Shown here: positions 34,831 through 43,503 of the stretch, piece after piece
How positions within the stretch are numbered: the first letter of the stretch is position 1
How the letters are laid out: each line of letters starts with the position of its first letter
The notes under the pieces: generated by a model
What the model saw: only the letters and a program-made list of their open reading frames with translations
Told to the model about the DNA's origin: nothing
Database searches by the model: none
Position numbers and translations under genes: made by a program
DNA from: Saprospiraceae bacterium
GTDB lineage: Bacteria > Bacteroidota > Bacteroidia > Chitinophagales > Saprospiraceae
Direction of reading: 5' to 3'
Assembly (NCBI GenBank): GCA_016714985.1
Contig: JADKBS010000019.1
Coordinates: 62,001-126,000, forward strand
DNA: 64,000 nt

Positions 34831-36018
34831 TCAAAAATCTACGTCGAGCAGTGCCTGCACCTGCCGCTCGTTCATGCTGTCGGGCACAAGGCGGAAGGCG
34901 AAATTTCGGAAGCCCACGGCCAGTGGGTTTTCCAGTTGAGCGATTTTACCGAGCGACCAGGAACGGTTCACGATGAGGGCCGTCCGCTTCAACCGCTTTT
35001 GCTCAAATACCTTGAAAGCCGCTTCCATGTCCGCTGCTCCTGCCAAAGTCTTGCCCAGTATCGCAGCCCCTTCGATGGCTTGACAGGCCCCTTGGCCCAT
35101 GTTTGGGGTGGTGGCGTGGGCGGCATCGCCGAGGAGCAGCACCCGGTTGAAGGCAAAGCGGTGCACGGGCGGGAAGTCAATGATGTCGTTCCAAAGAATC
35201 TTCTTGGGGTCGGTCATGGCGATGATGTCGTGAATGGGGGCATGCAAATCGCCGAAAGTGTCGAGGAGTTCTTTTTTGCCGAAGGCAGCAAAACGGGCAT
35301 CCTTTGGCGTAGCGGCGTTCAGGCAGGCGAACCAGTAAATACGCTCTTCTGTGAGCGGCACAATGCCAAAGCGCTTGCCGAGGCCCCAGGTTTCGGAAGC
35401 GCCCGTCAGTTTCAGACTCAGACTTTCCAAGTTTTTGAGACTTGGAAAGTCTTGGGTTGCCACCTCCGCCACCCCCCGCCAGCAAGTATAGCCAGCGTAG
35501 CGGATTTTGCTTTGCGGCAGCAATTTTTCCCTGAAAACGGAATGGATGCCGTCAGTGGCGATGACGTAGTCCGTGCGGGTCTCACTGCCATCGGCAAAGC
35601 GGATATGGACGCCCTCGCCGTCTTGCCGGAAGTCCCAGACCTTCTTGTTCAGCCGGACGGGCAGGCCAAAGATTTGCGCCAGCAAGACCCGCTGCAAATC
35701 GGCCCGGTGCACGGCGAAATTGCTCACCGTCTGCAAGTTGCGGTTGATGGCCAGGTTGTCGCTCTTGGTGATGACCCGCCCCGTGCCGTCGAGGATTTCA
35801 AAATGCTCCAGCACGTTGCTGACGGCCAGCACTTCGTTCTTCACGCCGATTTGCTCAAAGGCCATGACGGCATTGGCACCAAGCGCCAAACCTGCGCCAA
35901 CGGCCTTCAGTTCGGGGCTGGCCTCGAAGATTTCAAGTTCGAGGTCGGGCCGGTATTTGCGGAGCGCAATGGCCGTGGTCAAGCCAGCGATGCCTGCGCC
36001 TATGATGCTGATTTTCAT
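34831..36018 (-). CDS. FAD-dependent monooxygenase (PHBH fold)
   Basis: 395 residues from ATG 36018. Motifs: dinucleotide-binding GAGIAGLTTAIALRK at the N-terminus, the second FAD motif LLLGDAAHATTPNMGQGACQ, and the DG segment YVIATDGIHSVFREKL between them. This is the aromatic/tetracycline-hydroxylase-like family that uses NAD(P)H and O2 to hydroxylate a ring substrate. A palindromic repeat encodes part of SLKNLESLSL near residue 195. The cupin gene ends 1 base before its ATG, so the two are cotranscribed. Confidence 0.88.
   Translation of the reverse strand: MKISIIGAGIAGLTTAIALRKYRPDLELEIFEASPELKAVGAGLALGANAVMAFEQIGVKNEVLAVSNVLEHFEILDGTGRVITKSDNLAINRNLQTVSNFAVHRADLQRVLLAQIFGLPVRLNKKVWDFRQDGEGVHIRFADGSETRTDYVIATDGIHSVFREKLLPQSKIRYAGYTCWRGVAEVATQDFPSLKNLESLSLKLTGASETWGLGKRFGIVPLTEERIYWFACLNAATPKDARFAAFGKKELLDTFGDLHAPIHDIIAMTDPKKILWNDIIDFPPVHRFAFNRVLLLGDAAHATTPNMGQGACQAIEGAAILGKTLAGAADMEAAFKVFEQKRLKRTALIVNRSWSLGKIAQLENPLAVGFRNFAFRLVPDSMNERQVQALLDVDF
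35420..35452. repeat. Palindrome inside the FAD monooxygenase gene
   Basis: AGACTTTCCAAGT (35420-35432) and ACTTGGAAAGTCT (35440-35452) are a perfect 13-bp inverted repeat with a 7-base loop, in frame in the coding sequence. The form looks like intergenic palindromes common in this phylum. Confidence 0.75.
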
Positions 36019-36019
36019 G

Positions 36020-36586
36020 TTAATAACTGGTGTTGGATTCAAGATAAGGCAACGGGGCACGCTCAAATTTCTTGTCTTTCCCAAGCAGCTTGCCCAACTG
36101 CACCACGATTGGAAATGCTTTTTTCACAAATGAAGGTATGCTAAGCATATCGAACTCGCTACGGTACCTGTTCAAAAGCCAGGCAGCGTCGAAAATATGG
36201 GGCCGCTCGCTTTTGTTTTCCTTCATGGACCTGAAAATTTCAGTAATGAAATACTCAAAATTCAGCGCTGGGGAAACCGTGGCCTTGCAGTGCAGTTGGT
36301 TGGTGCCTGCATTCCAAAAGCGGTGGGGGACGCCTGCTTTGAAGATAACCGTAGCGCCTGCTTCATGATATTTTACCCCCTCTCCCATGATTTCAGTGGC
36401 CAGCCTGCCGCTTATTACGGTGAACGTTTCATCTTGCAGGTGATGGACGTGCATGGGCGGCCCCGAATTTGGCGCAACGAAACTTTCACCTTCCAGATAG
36501 TCACCTTGGGGGCCTTTCACCAAACGGTTAAATACAAGCCGTTCGCCCTTTCCGTTTTCGATGATGTGCGGATGTTGGTATTCCAT
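36020..36586 (-). CDS. Cupin-domain protein
   Basis: 188 residues, ATG 36586. The cupin beta-barrel motifs are visible: GPPMHVHHLQDETFTVISGR (motif 1, with His and Glu metal ligands) and HEAGATVIFKAGVPHRFWNA (motif 2 with His). About 60 C-terminal helical residues follow. Possibly a small-molecule dioxygenase or sensor acting with the neighbouring monooxygenase, which is only a context inference. Confidence 0.85.
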   Translation of the reverse strand: MEYQHPHIIENGKGERLVFNRLVKGPQGDYLEGESFVAPNSGPPMHVHHLQDETFTVISGRLATEIMGEGVKYHEAGATVIFKAGVPHRFWNAGTNQLHCKATVSPALNFEYFITEIFRSMKENKSERPHIFDAAWLLNRYRSEFDMLSIPSFVKKAFPIVVQLGKLLGKDKKFERAPLPYLESNTSY

Positions 36587-36614
36587 GATTGATGGTTTAA
36601 AAGTTGGTGAGTCA

Positions 36615-36645
36615 GGATTACTAAACCTCGACGGTTTAGTAATCC
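36615..36645. terminator. Palindrome between two minus-strand genes
   Basis: GGATTACTAAACC - TCGAC - GGTTTAGTAATCC, perfect 13-bp arms, downstream of the gene at 36679-37896 and upstream of the cupin gene. It may act as a terminator or be a dispersed repeat. Confidence 0.55.
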
Positions 36646-36678
36646 TTCGCCTCCCTTTTTGATTCGATGGCGTTGATT

Positions 36679-37896
36679 TTAACGGGTTTGATAGGTTTGC
36701 ATCGTTTGCACATAATTCGCTTCCCACTGTGCCGCCTCCTGCGTCAGCTCCCTTGATTTTTGGCTCAGTTCCAATGTAATGCCCAGCAGGCGCATTTCAA
36801 AAGTCACCAGTGGCTGCTCGGTGTTCGTGCCATCCATCATGTCCTTGACGGAGGTGCCGCCGTGGATTTTCTTGCCGTTTTTTTTCACGAAATTGAGGTA
36901 CTCCGAAACGATGGCTTGGTAGCGGTTGGCGACTTCTTCGAGCGCAGCCATTTGCTGTTCCAACTCCTGTTGAGCTTGCTCCCGGTGCTGTTTGGCTTCG
37001 GCTTTGCGGAGCACGGCTACCTGCGCTGGGTCGTGGTCACGCCCATATTCGCCAAGCTCGACCATCGGGATGGCCTTGTAGCGTTTGCCTGCGTCCAATG
37101 AAATGGCTTCATGGCTGTTGCCCTGCTGCGCAATGTCGGTCAGCCACTGGTCGAAATCGGCGGAGACATCGGCCATTTGCTGTTGCAATGCGGCGATTTT
37201 AAGCTGAACCTCCTGTGCAAAGCGGATTCGGTCGGCCTGCAATTGCTGGTTGGCCGTCTGTGCTTGCTGCGCTTTCACCTGCTGTGGGGTGGTGGTGGCG
37301 GGCTGGTCGTTGGCCATGTATTTGCGCAGCTCGGCTTCCTTTTCAGCCTCGCTCATTTTCTCGAATTGCTTGGCATAAACGGGGTCGCTGATGATTTTTT
37401 GGTACAGCGCCGTCATGCCCGCCGATTGGACGCCATTGGCGGCGAAAGGGTCGGCCATGTATGCTGCAGCGGACTTTTGGGCGGCAGCTTTGGCCTCGGC
37501 CTCGCTCATCTTGCTGACCTTTTCGTAGCCGCCCATGCCCGCCACGATGGGGTTGCTGTTGGCCATGACTGTGGCCTCTTGGCGGTAATCGGCCTCGGTA
37601 GCGTGCGTCATTTTTTGCTGCGCAAATGCTTTGTACTCGTCAATGCGGTGGTTCACCTTGTCCTCAAAAGGAAGGTAGTGGCGGTCGAGGGCCGAGCGGT
37701 CGGGCTGGGTGGGGTGGTTGCCGGCCCGTTTCATGGCCTCGTCCGTGTTGCGGGGCAAGCCCGGCACTTGCTCGATGAAGGCGCTGATGTCGGTGGTGCC
37801 GATGATGCTGTGCTGGGCCGTGAGCAGGAAGGCCCGCACGAGCAGCATGGCGATGATGGTTACTTTAATGGCGAAAGATGAGGAATTCGTTTTCAT
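36679..37896 (-). CDS. Secreted coiled-coil protein of unknown function
   Basis: 405 residues from ATG 37896; signal peptide VTIIAMLLVRAFLLTAQHS. The chain is helical and rich in Gln, Ala and Lys (VKAQQAQTANQQLQADRIRF, KAEAKQHREQAQQELEQQMA), predicting long coiled coils. Short segments such as GTTDISAFIEQVPGLPRNTD and GGYEKVSKMSEAEAKAAAQK are not assigned. No known family is seen. Its promoter region holds two copies of the shared upstream motif. The long antisense ORF is a shadow. Confidence 0.7.
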   Translation of the reverse strand: MKTNSSSFAIKVTIIAMLLVRAFLLTAQHSIIGTTDISAFIEQVPGLPRNTDEAMKRAGNHPTQPDRSALDRHYLPFEDKVNHRIDEYKAFAQQKMTHATEADYRQEATVMANSNPIVAGMGGYEKVSKMSEAEAKAAAQKSAAAYMADPFAANGVQSAGMTALYQKIISDPVYAKQFEKMSEAEKEAELRKYMANDQPATTTPQQVKAQQAQTANQQLQADRIRFAQEVQLKIAALQQQMADVSADFDQWLTDIAQQGNSHEAISLDAGKRYKAIPMVELGEYGRDHDPAQVAVLRKAEAKQHREQAQQELEQQMAALEEVANRYQAIVSEYLNFVKKNGKKIHGGTSVKDMMDGTNTEQPLVTFEMRLLGITLELSQKSRELTQEAAQWEANYVQTMQTYQTR

Positions 37897-37910
37897 TTGG
37901 AAGTGATTTA

Positions 37911-38003
37911 GGTTTCGGGTTTTCAAGGGGTTTCAGGTTTCAGGGGTTTCAGGTTTCAGGGGGTTTCAGAGCTTGTCCCGATTTTTCGGGGTTTCAGGTT
38001 TCA
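37911..38003. repeat. GGTTTCAGG low-complexity repeat
   Basis: Repeated GGGTTTCAGGTTTCAGG words with the hairpin CCCGATTTTTCGGG, the third site of the family also at 2817-2872 and 6066-6362. It lies just upstream of the coiled-coil gene. Confidence 0.7.
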
Positions 38004-38024
38004 GGGTCGGTTTGGTTTGATGGG

Positions 38025-38076
38025 GCAAAGGTGGGGGTATTGGTGACGGTCTTGGAATCGCACGTTCATGTGAAAA
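38025..38076 (-). promoter_or_regulatory. Shared promoter motif upstream of coiled-coil gene
   Basis: On the minus strand, TTTCACATGAACGTGCGATT (38075-38056), 22 bases, then CACCTTTGC (38033-38025), the same design as at 30799-30849. Confidence 0.55.
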
Positions 38077-38144
38077 CCGATTGAACTCCAAGTATTTCCT
38101 CACCAGTTTGGATGAGTTGCCCCGCCCTTGCGGGTTTTGATGGG

Positions 38145-38195
38145 GCAAAAATGTGGGGTTGGTGCAGGCCCTACAATCGCCATTGTGACGAATTG
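38145..38195 (-). promoter_or_regulatory. Second, diverged copy of the shared motif
   Basis: On the minus strand, CGTCACAATGGCGATT (ending at 38175), 21 bases, then CATTTTTGC at 38153-38145. Flanking sequence (GATGGGGCAAA) repeats that of the first copy, so this looks like a tandem duplication of the promoter region. Confidence 0.4.
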
Positions 38196-38362
38196 TCGAA
38201 AACGGGGAATGAACTGAGGCCCTGGTTGCAGGCTTCCAATTGAATTTAATCATGGCCCGCCCTGACAAAGCCCACCTGCCATTGTTTTAATCCTGCCATT
38301 TTTACGACATCGAAGCCCCAATTTCCAAATTCAACCGAATTCCCAATTTAAACTATTCCATC

Positions 38363-38802
38363 ATGGCACTCAACTTCCTAAATACGTTCAGAAAGCCGAG
38401 GAATTCATCGGCGAAGTAGCCTTTGAATTGGGCGATCCTACCGACAAGATTAAAGCCGCACGAGTCCTGCGGGCCGTGCTCCATGCCTTCCGTGACTGGG
38501 TGACGCCCGCCGAGTCGCTGCAACTGATTGCGCAACTGCCCATGTTCATCAAAGCCCTCTATGTGGACGGCTGGAAAATAAAGGGTGGCAGCGAACGGAT
38601 GCGCCACTTGGGCGATTTCATCGAAACCATGCGGGAGGCCGACGACGTCCGCAACAATGGCGACTTCGTGACGGACTTCGAGGCCAAGGAAGCCATTCAA
38701 GCCGTCTTCCGGGTGCTGAAAAACCACGTATCGGAGGGCGAGGTACACGATATTATCGCCGTGCTGCCGGGTGAGATGAAGGGGGTGTTTGCGATGGCGT
38801 GA
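38363..38802 (+). CDS. DUF2267 protein, one base missing near start
   Basis: ATG 38363 reads MALNF and then leaves frame; the frame that continues (KYVQKAEEFIGEVAFELGDP ... VLPGEMKGVFAMA) is offset by one base. Adding one base at 38378 (for example ACT in place of CT) gives MALNFTKYVQKAEEF, a typical DUF2267 start, and a normal length of about 147 residues. The family is a helical domain of unknown function, often linked to stress responses. Otherwise translation would have to start at a TTG near 38428. Confidence 0.75.
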
Positions 38803-38809
38803 AGGGGGC

Positions 38810-38843
38810 AATCTAGGCGGTACTCGAAGTTGCCGCCTAGATT
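38810..38843. repeat. Palindrome after DUF2267, related to 12116-12148
   Basis: AATCTAGGCGGTACT - CGA - AGTTGCCGCCTAGATT, one bulge, 8 bases after the stop. The core TAGGCGGTA...CCGCCTA is shared with the palindrome after parE. Confidence 0.6.
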
Positions 38844-38853
38844 TGACTAATTT

Positions 38854-39594
38854 TCATCGCCCAATAATGATTAATGGGAACGAGGCCTGGAATCCCATTC
38901 CATTCCTCACCAAAAGCTGCCAGGTGCCGCTCACCTTACCCGCTACCTGCTCCTGAATGGCTTCGCCTGATAAGATCCGGGTGGTTTCATGGCGTTTTCC
39001 ATCAGGGCCAATCCAGGTGACTTCCAGGGCTTCTTGGGCGGTGTTGCGGAGCAGTACCTTCTCCGTTGCAGGATTGGGGTATATGCTGAGACCCATGCCA
39101 GCATCATGCTCCTCAACAGCCGAGGCAACATCCAGCACCGTATAATCGAATTTGACAATTGCACTGTCGGCAGTGTTGGCGATGGGGAACAGCTTAAAGG
39201 TGGCCACCAAGTTGCCGGCCGTATTGTTGGGGTGCAAATGCAGCAGGAACTTATCGGTAAAATTCGCACTGGGAGTAAGCACGAAATCGGCGCTGTCAAG
39301 GTCATTGGCGGGGGTGTGGTAATTGTTGGGGTCTTGTACGGCAATCGTCCAATTGTTAAAATCACCGCCACCATGGCCACTCGCTCCAGCTACCACCGAT
39401 GTTTTCACCCAGCGCATGTGCAGGGTGTCGCTCGTCAGGTTTTCCAGCGCTGTGAAGTTGTACAATACGAAAGTGGTCTTGGGCTTTTCGGCATAGACAA
39501 TGCTGGGCGAAAGGGAGAAACTGGTTTGTGAATACAGGGCATTTCCTGTGAAGACCATCAAAACGGGCAAGGTCAACGGGTACAAATACTTCAT
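38854..39594 (-). CDS. Secreted protein with T9SS C-terminal sorting domain
   Basis: 246 residues from ATG 39594. Signal peptide MKYLYPLTLPVLMVFTGNAL (cleavage near YSQ), a beta-rich middle (TSDTLHMRWVKTSVVAGASG, NLVATFKLFPIANTADSAIV) and a C-terminal type A sorting domain recognised by LSIYPNPATEKVLLRNTAQE, WIGPDGKRHETT and GTWQLLVRNG. This signal directs export by the type IX system. The middle domain is not assigned. A TATCTTTG promoter box lies 19 bases upstream of the ATG. Confidence 0.85.
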   Translation of the reverse strand: MKYLYPLTLPVLMVFTGNALYSQTSFSLSPSIVYAEKPKTTFVLYNFTALENLTSDTLHMRWVKTSVVAGASGHGGGDFNNWTIAVQDPNNYHTPANDLDSADFVLTPSANFTDKFLLHLHPNNTAGNLVATFKLFPIANTADSAIVKFDYTVLDVASAVEEHDAGMGLSIYPNPATEKVLLRNTAQEALEVTWIGPDGKRHETTRILSGEAIQEQVAGKVSGTWQLLVRNGMGFQASFPLIIIGR

Positions 39595-39611
39595 GCAGCA
39601 ATGATTTTGGG

Positions 39612-39648
39612 GCAAAGATAGGGCTTGCAGCGGGTGTGGCGTTCGTGT
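39612..39648 (-). promoter_or_regulatory. Predicted promoter of the T9SS-sorted protein
   Basis: TATCTTTGC on the minus strand (39620-39612). ACACGAACG at 39648-39640 resembles the ACATGAACG core of the shared motif but is 19 bases from the -7 box, where the others have 28-29. Confidence 0.5.
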
Positions 39649-39686
39649 TTGAAATAAAGCTGGATTATAAAAGATTGCCAGGCCTG

Positions 39687-42274
39687 TTACCAGCCCCGTC
39701 GCTGACTTCGCTCTTCCCTTGCGACAATGGTCTCTTTGATTTTGTTGGCGACGGCCTTCCATACTTTGCTGCGGTGCGGGTGACGAACTACGGGCTGGGC
39801 ATCTTTCGGTAAAACCTGAATCTTGCGCAGCGGCGTTTCCTCATACATACAATCATCAACCACGATGCCAATCATAAGCGCATCACCGGACTCGTGGCGT
39901 TGAATGGCCCGACTGAACTCTATGTCGTAAATAAAATTGGACTTAAAAAAATCTGCCGTTAGCATCAGCACGATGACATTGGCCTCGGAGAGGTGGCGCA
40001 GGATTTCGTCGTTCCAGTCGTCGCCGGGCAGGATGTAGCGGTCATCCCAGACTTTCCAGCCATTGCGCTCTAGCGGTCTTATCATCGTGCGAAATTCATC
40101 CTTGAATTTTTCGTTTTTATGGGAATAAGAAATGAAAATACGGGGTGTATCAGGAAAGTCTAGTCCTTCCAAGATTTGAGTTGGATCGATTTTTTTTAGT
40201 GTTCCTTTCTCGCAAACCATATTGGCATCCAATTTTTTGTAATTTTCCAAATCTTTTAACTTAAACATTGTTGCTCCAGCCTTGTCAGCGCAATCGATGC
40301 AATTGCATGCTACTAGTTCCTCATGTTTTAACCCTTGGAATTTTGCGTGGATGTTGAGCAGTGCTTTGCGGATCTCGTCGAGACGGCGTTGTCGTTCTGG
40401 ACCAACAACCTTGATGTTTATTTGCTTTAATAGTGGATCTTCAATTATTTCTGCCAGAGCTTCCTCCTCCCATTGAAGAGTTACTCCTCTCCTCCAAACA
40501 TATTTTGAAAGTATATGCCGACTCATACGAGCAATTAAATTTGTAAGTATCCCTGCAGGCATAAATGTATATTGTAGGCAGAAATAGATAGCGTTTTTGG
40601 TACTAACTCCAGGTCTTCTTTTTTCTTCAAATGGCAAAAGTTGGGGTGCTATATACTCATCTTTTGTTCCATCGACAAGATAGCACATGTCAAATTGTTG
40701 CATAAGTTTTAATAATTGCAAACTATTGCCTTGAAAGCGTTCATCTTTATTCCAGCATTCAGCAAGAATATTCTCTTTGAATTTCCCATCGTTTTTAATT
40801 ATGCTTTCTGTGTCAAGTGCCCTATAGATTGCATCAACACACCATTGTGGTTCTAATATTATTAAATTTTCTAACCCGAATATTTCAGGATAATAAAGTA
40901 ATACACCCAAATTGTGTAAAGTCTTAGCCCAAATTTTCATTGAGGCTTCATCTGTCATCCCATTAGATTCGCAGATTTCCTTATACTGTTGCCAAGTTAT
41001 TCTTTCATCCTTTAAACTGCTCAACTCTTCCCTTATTTGCGTCCAAAATGCAGGAAAAGATTTGCCTAAAACATCTAGTTGAGAAAATTGGAATGAAACT
41101 GTCTGTTTCAGTCTTCTAAAAACATCGAAGTCTTTGTCCGCAAGGTCAACTTCGATTGGTTTTTGAACAATAAATGGAAATGCCCTATAAAGTTCTTCGC
41201 CAAGTGCTATCTGTCCAGGGCTTTTATCCCTGAGCATTGAATACTAAAAAGGAGGGACAGCTATTCCCAACTCTAATACTGATAATGTTCAACCAATAGT
41301 AAAAGTCTGTGTCGTTCTTACGGTTGTCATTGAGTAAAATATAAAGGGTGTCTGGGGATAAGAAGAATTGGTGGGTTGTGTAGTAAAGTGCCTGGCCTCC
41401 GAAGTCCCATATGTGGGCTGTATAGCTTTGTGATGCATCACTGTTTTCATTCTGAAATAGTATGGACGTGAGCACGAATGCCCTCGGTTCTCTTGTCGTC
41501 AATATTTGGGACAGGATGGGTTGGGTCAAGAAGTTTTTTTATCAAAGTTGTTTTACCACTTTCACCTGCCCCAACTACTACTATTTTAGCTTCATAAAGC
41601 TTTTTTTCTCCTTGTTTAGATTTATCTTTGAAGTACCTAAGAATTGCATCATTACCTTGTTGGGCAATCTCAGTTGGAGGGTTTGTAAGTGGGCAGTGAA
41701 GGAAATCTAGTCTGTTGTTTTCTCCAACAACACCTTTTAAAGTAACTTTTGCTCCACTTTTAATGAGTTGAACTAATGGTCCTAAATCACTAACTTGAGT
41801 ATTTGAACAGTAAAGTTCTCTCAAGTGTCCTAATTTAGCCAAAGGTGTCAAGTCATTTATTTTTGTGTTAAACAAATAAAGTTCTTCTAGCCTTGATAGA
41901 TGCTTTAGAGGGGTTAAGTCTGAAACGAGCGTGTTAGGTATGTCTAACCTTCTCAAGTTTAGCAAATTAGATAGAGGGCTTAAATCTTCTAATGGTGTTT
42001 TGTAAAAATGAAGTTCTTGCAATTTCAGCAGTCCAGAAATAGGCGATAAATTGCTCACATTCGTTAACTCACATTTCAATTTATGCAAATTAACCAATGT
42101 AGAAATAGGGGTTAAATCGACTAGTTTACGATTTCTGCTTAAATGCAACTCATTTAACCACACACATTCGCTCAACTCATGAGGGAGGCCAATGAGGTCT
42201 AAATCACTCAGGTTTAAACTGTTTTTTTTTGTCGTTTTATTTTCAGCGATGATTCGCAAAGCTTCTTGTAACAT
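39687..42274 (-). CDS. Roco protein: LRR-Roc-COR with C-terminal TIR; two suspected indels
   Basis: Start ATG 42274. Residues about 20-190 are leucine-rich repeats (LSPISGLLKLQELHFYKTPL type, 22-residue period), followed by a Roc GTPase with P-loop GAGESGKTT and IWDFGGQ switch II, a COR domain, a Cys pair (CNCIDC) and a C-terminal TIR domain (IFISYSHKNEKFKDEF, LPGDDWNDEILRHLSEA, FIYDIEFSRAI with the candidate catalytic Glu). Two frame changes, one extra base near 41458 and one near 41229, interrupt the Roc part; removing them gives a continuous protein of about 860 residues. TIR domains usually cleave NAD or act as adaptors in immunity. The LRR-Roc-COR DNA is AT-rich, the TIR DNA is not. Confidence 0.82.
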
Positions 42275-42467
42275 ATTATTAATATTAAGTCAAAAATCTA
42301 ATGCGAAGTTAGTGGAAATGTTTGAATCACAACTGTTTCGGATAAAAGTGATAATCAGTTTGTAGTATTACTTTACGTGCCGACCTCCAATCCGTCCCAT
42401 CCGAGATTCAGCCCCACAACCCAAAAAATCCAAAATTCCCCCTACCTTCCCCGCCAAATCCATCCTC

Positions 42468-43499
42468 ATGCAGCGCAGACCCTTCCTCAAATCCACGGCA
42501 TTGGCCGGGTTCTCCATCCTCGCAGGCGCTTGGCGAACAACCGGGCGGAACGACCTCGTCTTCGGCCAAAACGAACGCCAGTACACCCTCGACCAGGCAT
42601 GGGCCAAGGCCACGCCCGCCAGCTTGCCCGTGAAGGATTGCCATGAAATGGTGCAGACCACCGAGGGCCATATCCTGCTGCTCACCAACGAGACCCGCAA
42701 CAACCTCATCGCCTTCGATAAATCGGGTAAAGTGGTGAGCGCCACCTGCAATGCGTTCCCCGGTGGCCACGGCCTTAGCCTGGCAGGGGAGGGGAGCGAC
42801 CAAGTGCTGTTCGTGACCGATACGGAACTGAACCAAGTGTTCAAGACCGACCTCCTAGGCCGCAGCATCCAATCGTGGACAGCGCCCATGGACGCAGGGC
42901 TGTACACCGACCCCAAGCAGTTCGTACCGACGGAGACGGCGGTGCTGCCCAATGGCGAGTGCTACGTGGCAGACGGCTACGGCCAGCAGTTCGTGCTGCA
43001 CTATGGCGCTGATGGCCATTTGAAAAACAGCTTCGGGGGCCGTGGCGAGGGCGATGCCCACCTCGACAACGCCCACGGCATCTGCGTGGACAACCGGGGC
43101 AGTACCCCAACCCTGCTCGTCACCGACCGCACCCGATGCTGCTTCAAGCGGTTCTCGCTACAGGGCGAGTATTTGGAGAAAATCGAGCTGCCGGGCGCTT
43201 GCGTTTGCAGGCCAGTCATCAAGGGCGACTACCTCTATGCCGCCGTGCTGCGCTCGCCACACATGGGCACGGAAGGCACGGGCTTCGTCATCATTTTGAA
43301 CAAGGAAAACAAGGTCGTTTCGGTGGTCGGAGGAGCGGAGGCTGCCTATGGCCTGGACGGCAAGCTGCTGCCGTTTTACCAGACCGTGAAGCTGTTCCAG
43401 CACCCGCATGATGTGTTGGTGGACGACGAGGAAAACCTCTACGTCTGCCAGTGGAATTCGGGGCAGGTGTATCCGTTTAAGTTTAACTTGGTCAAATAA
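42468..43499 (+). CDS. NHL/six-bladed propeller protein with Tat-like signal
   Basis: 343 residues, ATG 42468. The N-terminus MQRRPFLKSTALAGFSILAG has a twin-arginine motif and hydrophobic region, implying folded export. The body shows propeller blades (HGICVDNRGSTPTLLVTDRT, HPHDVLVDDEENLYVCQWNS). NHL propellers bind ligands or act as lyases/lactonases; no catalytic set can be read here. It is followed after 4 bases by the gene at 43504, so the two are likely cotranscribed and, with GH43, might belong to a polysaccharide-related locus. Confidence 0.8.
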   Translation: MQRRPFLKSTALAGFSILAGAWRTTGRNDLVFGQNERQYTLDQAWAKATPASLPVKDCHEMVQTTEGHILLLTNETRNNLIAFDKSGKVVSATCNAFPGGHGLSLAGEGSDQVLFVTDTELNQVFKTDLLGRSIQSWTAPMDAGLYTDPKQFVPTETAVLPNGECYVADGYGQQFVLHYGADGHLKNSFGGRGEGDAHLDNAHGICVDNRGSTPTLLVTDRTRCCFKRFSLQGEYLEKIELPGACVCRPVIKGDYLYAAVLRSPHMGTEGTGFVIILNKENKVVSVVGGAEAAYGLDGKLLPFYQTVKLFQHPHDVLVDDEENLYVCQWNSGQVYPFKFNLVK

Positions 43500-43503
43500 T
43501 GCT

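Noticed and set aside
34822..36144. 440-codon plus-strand ORF opposite the FAD monooxygenase
   Set aside because: Antisense shadow; the monooxygenase has all FAD motifs on the other strand.
37111..37881. 256-codon plus-strand ORF rich in Leu, Gly, His and Val
   Set aside because: Antisense of the Gln/Ala-rich coiled-coil gene; the composition follows from the complementary codons.
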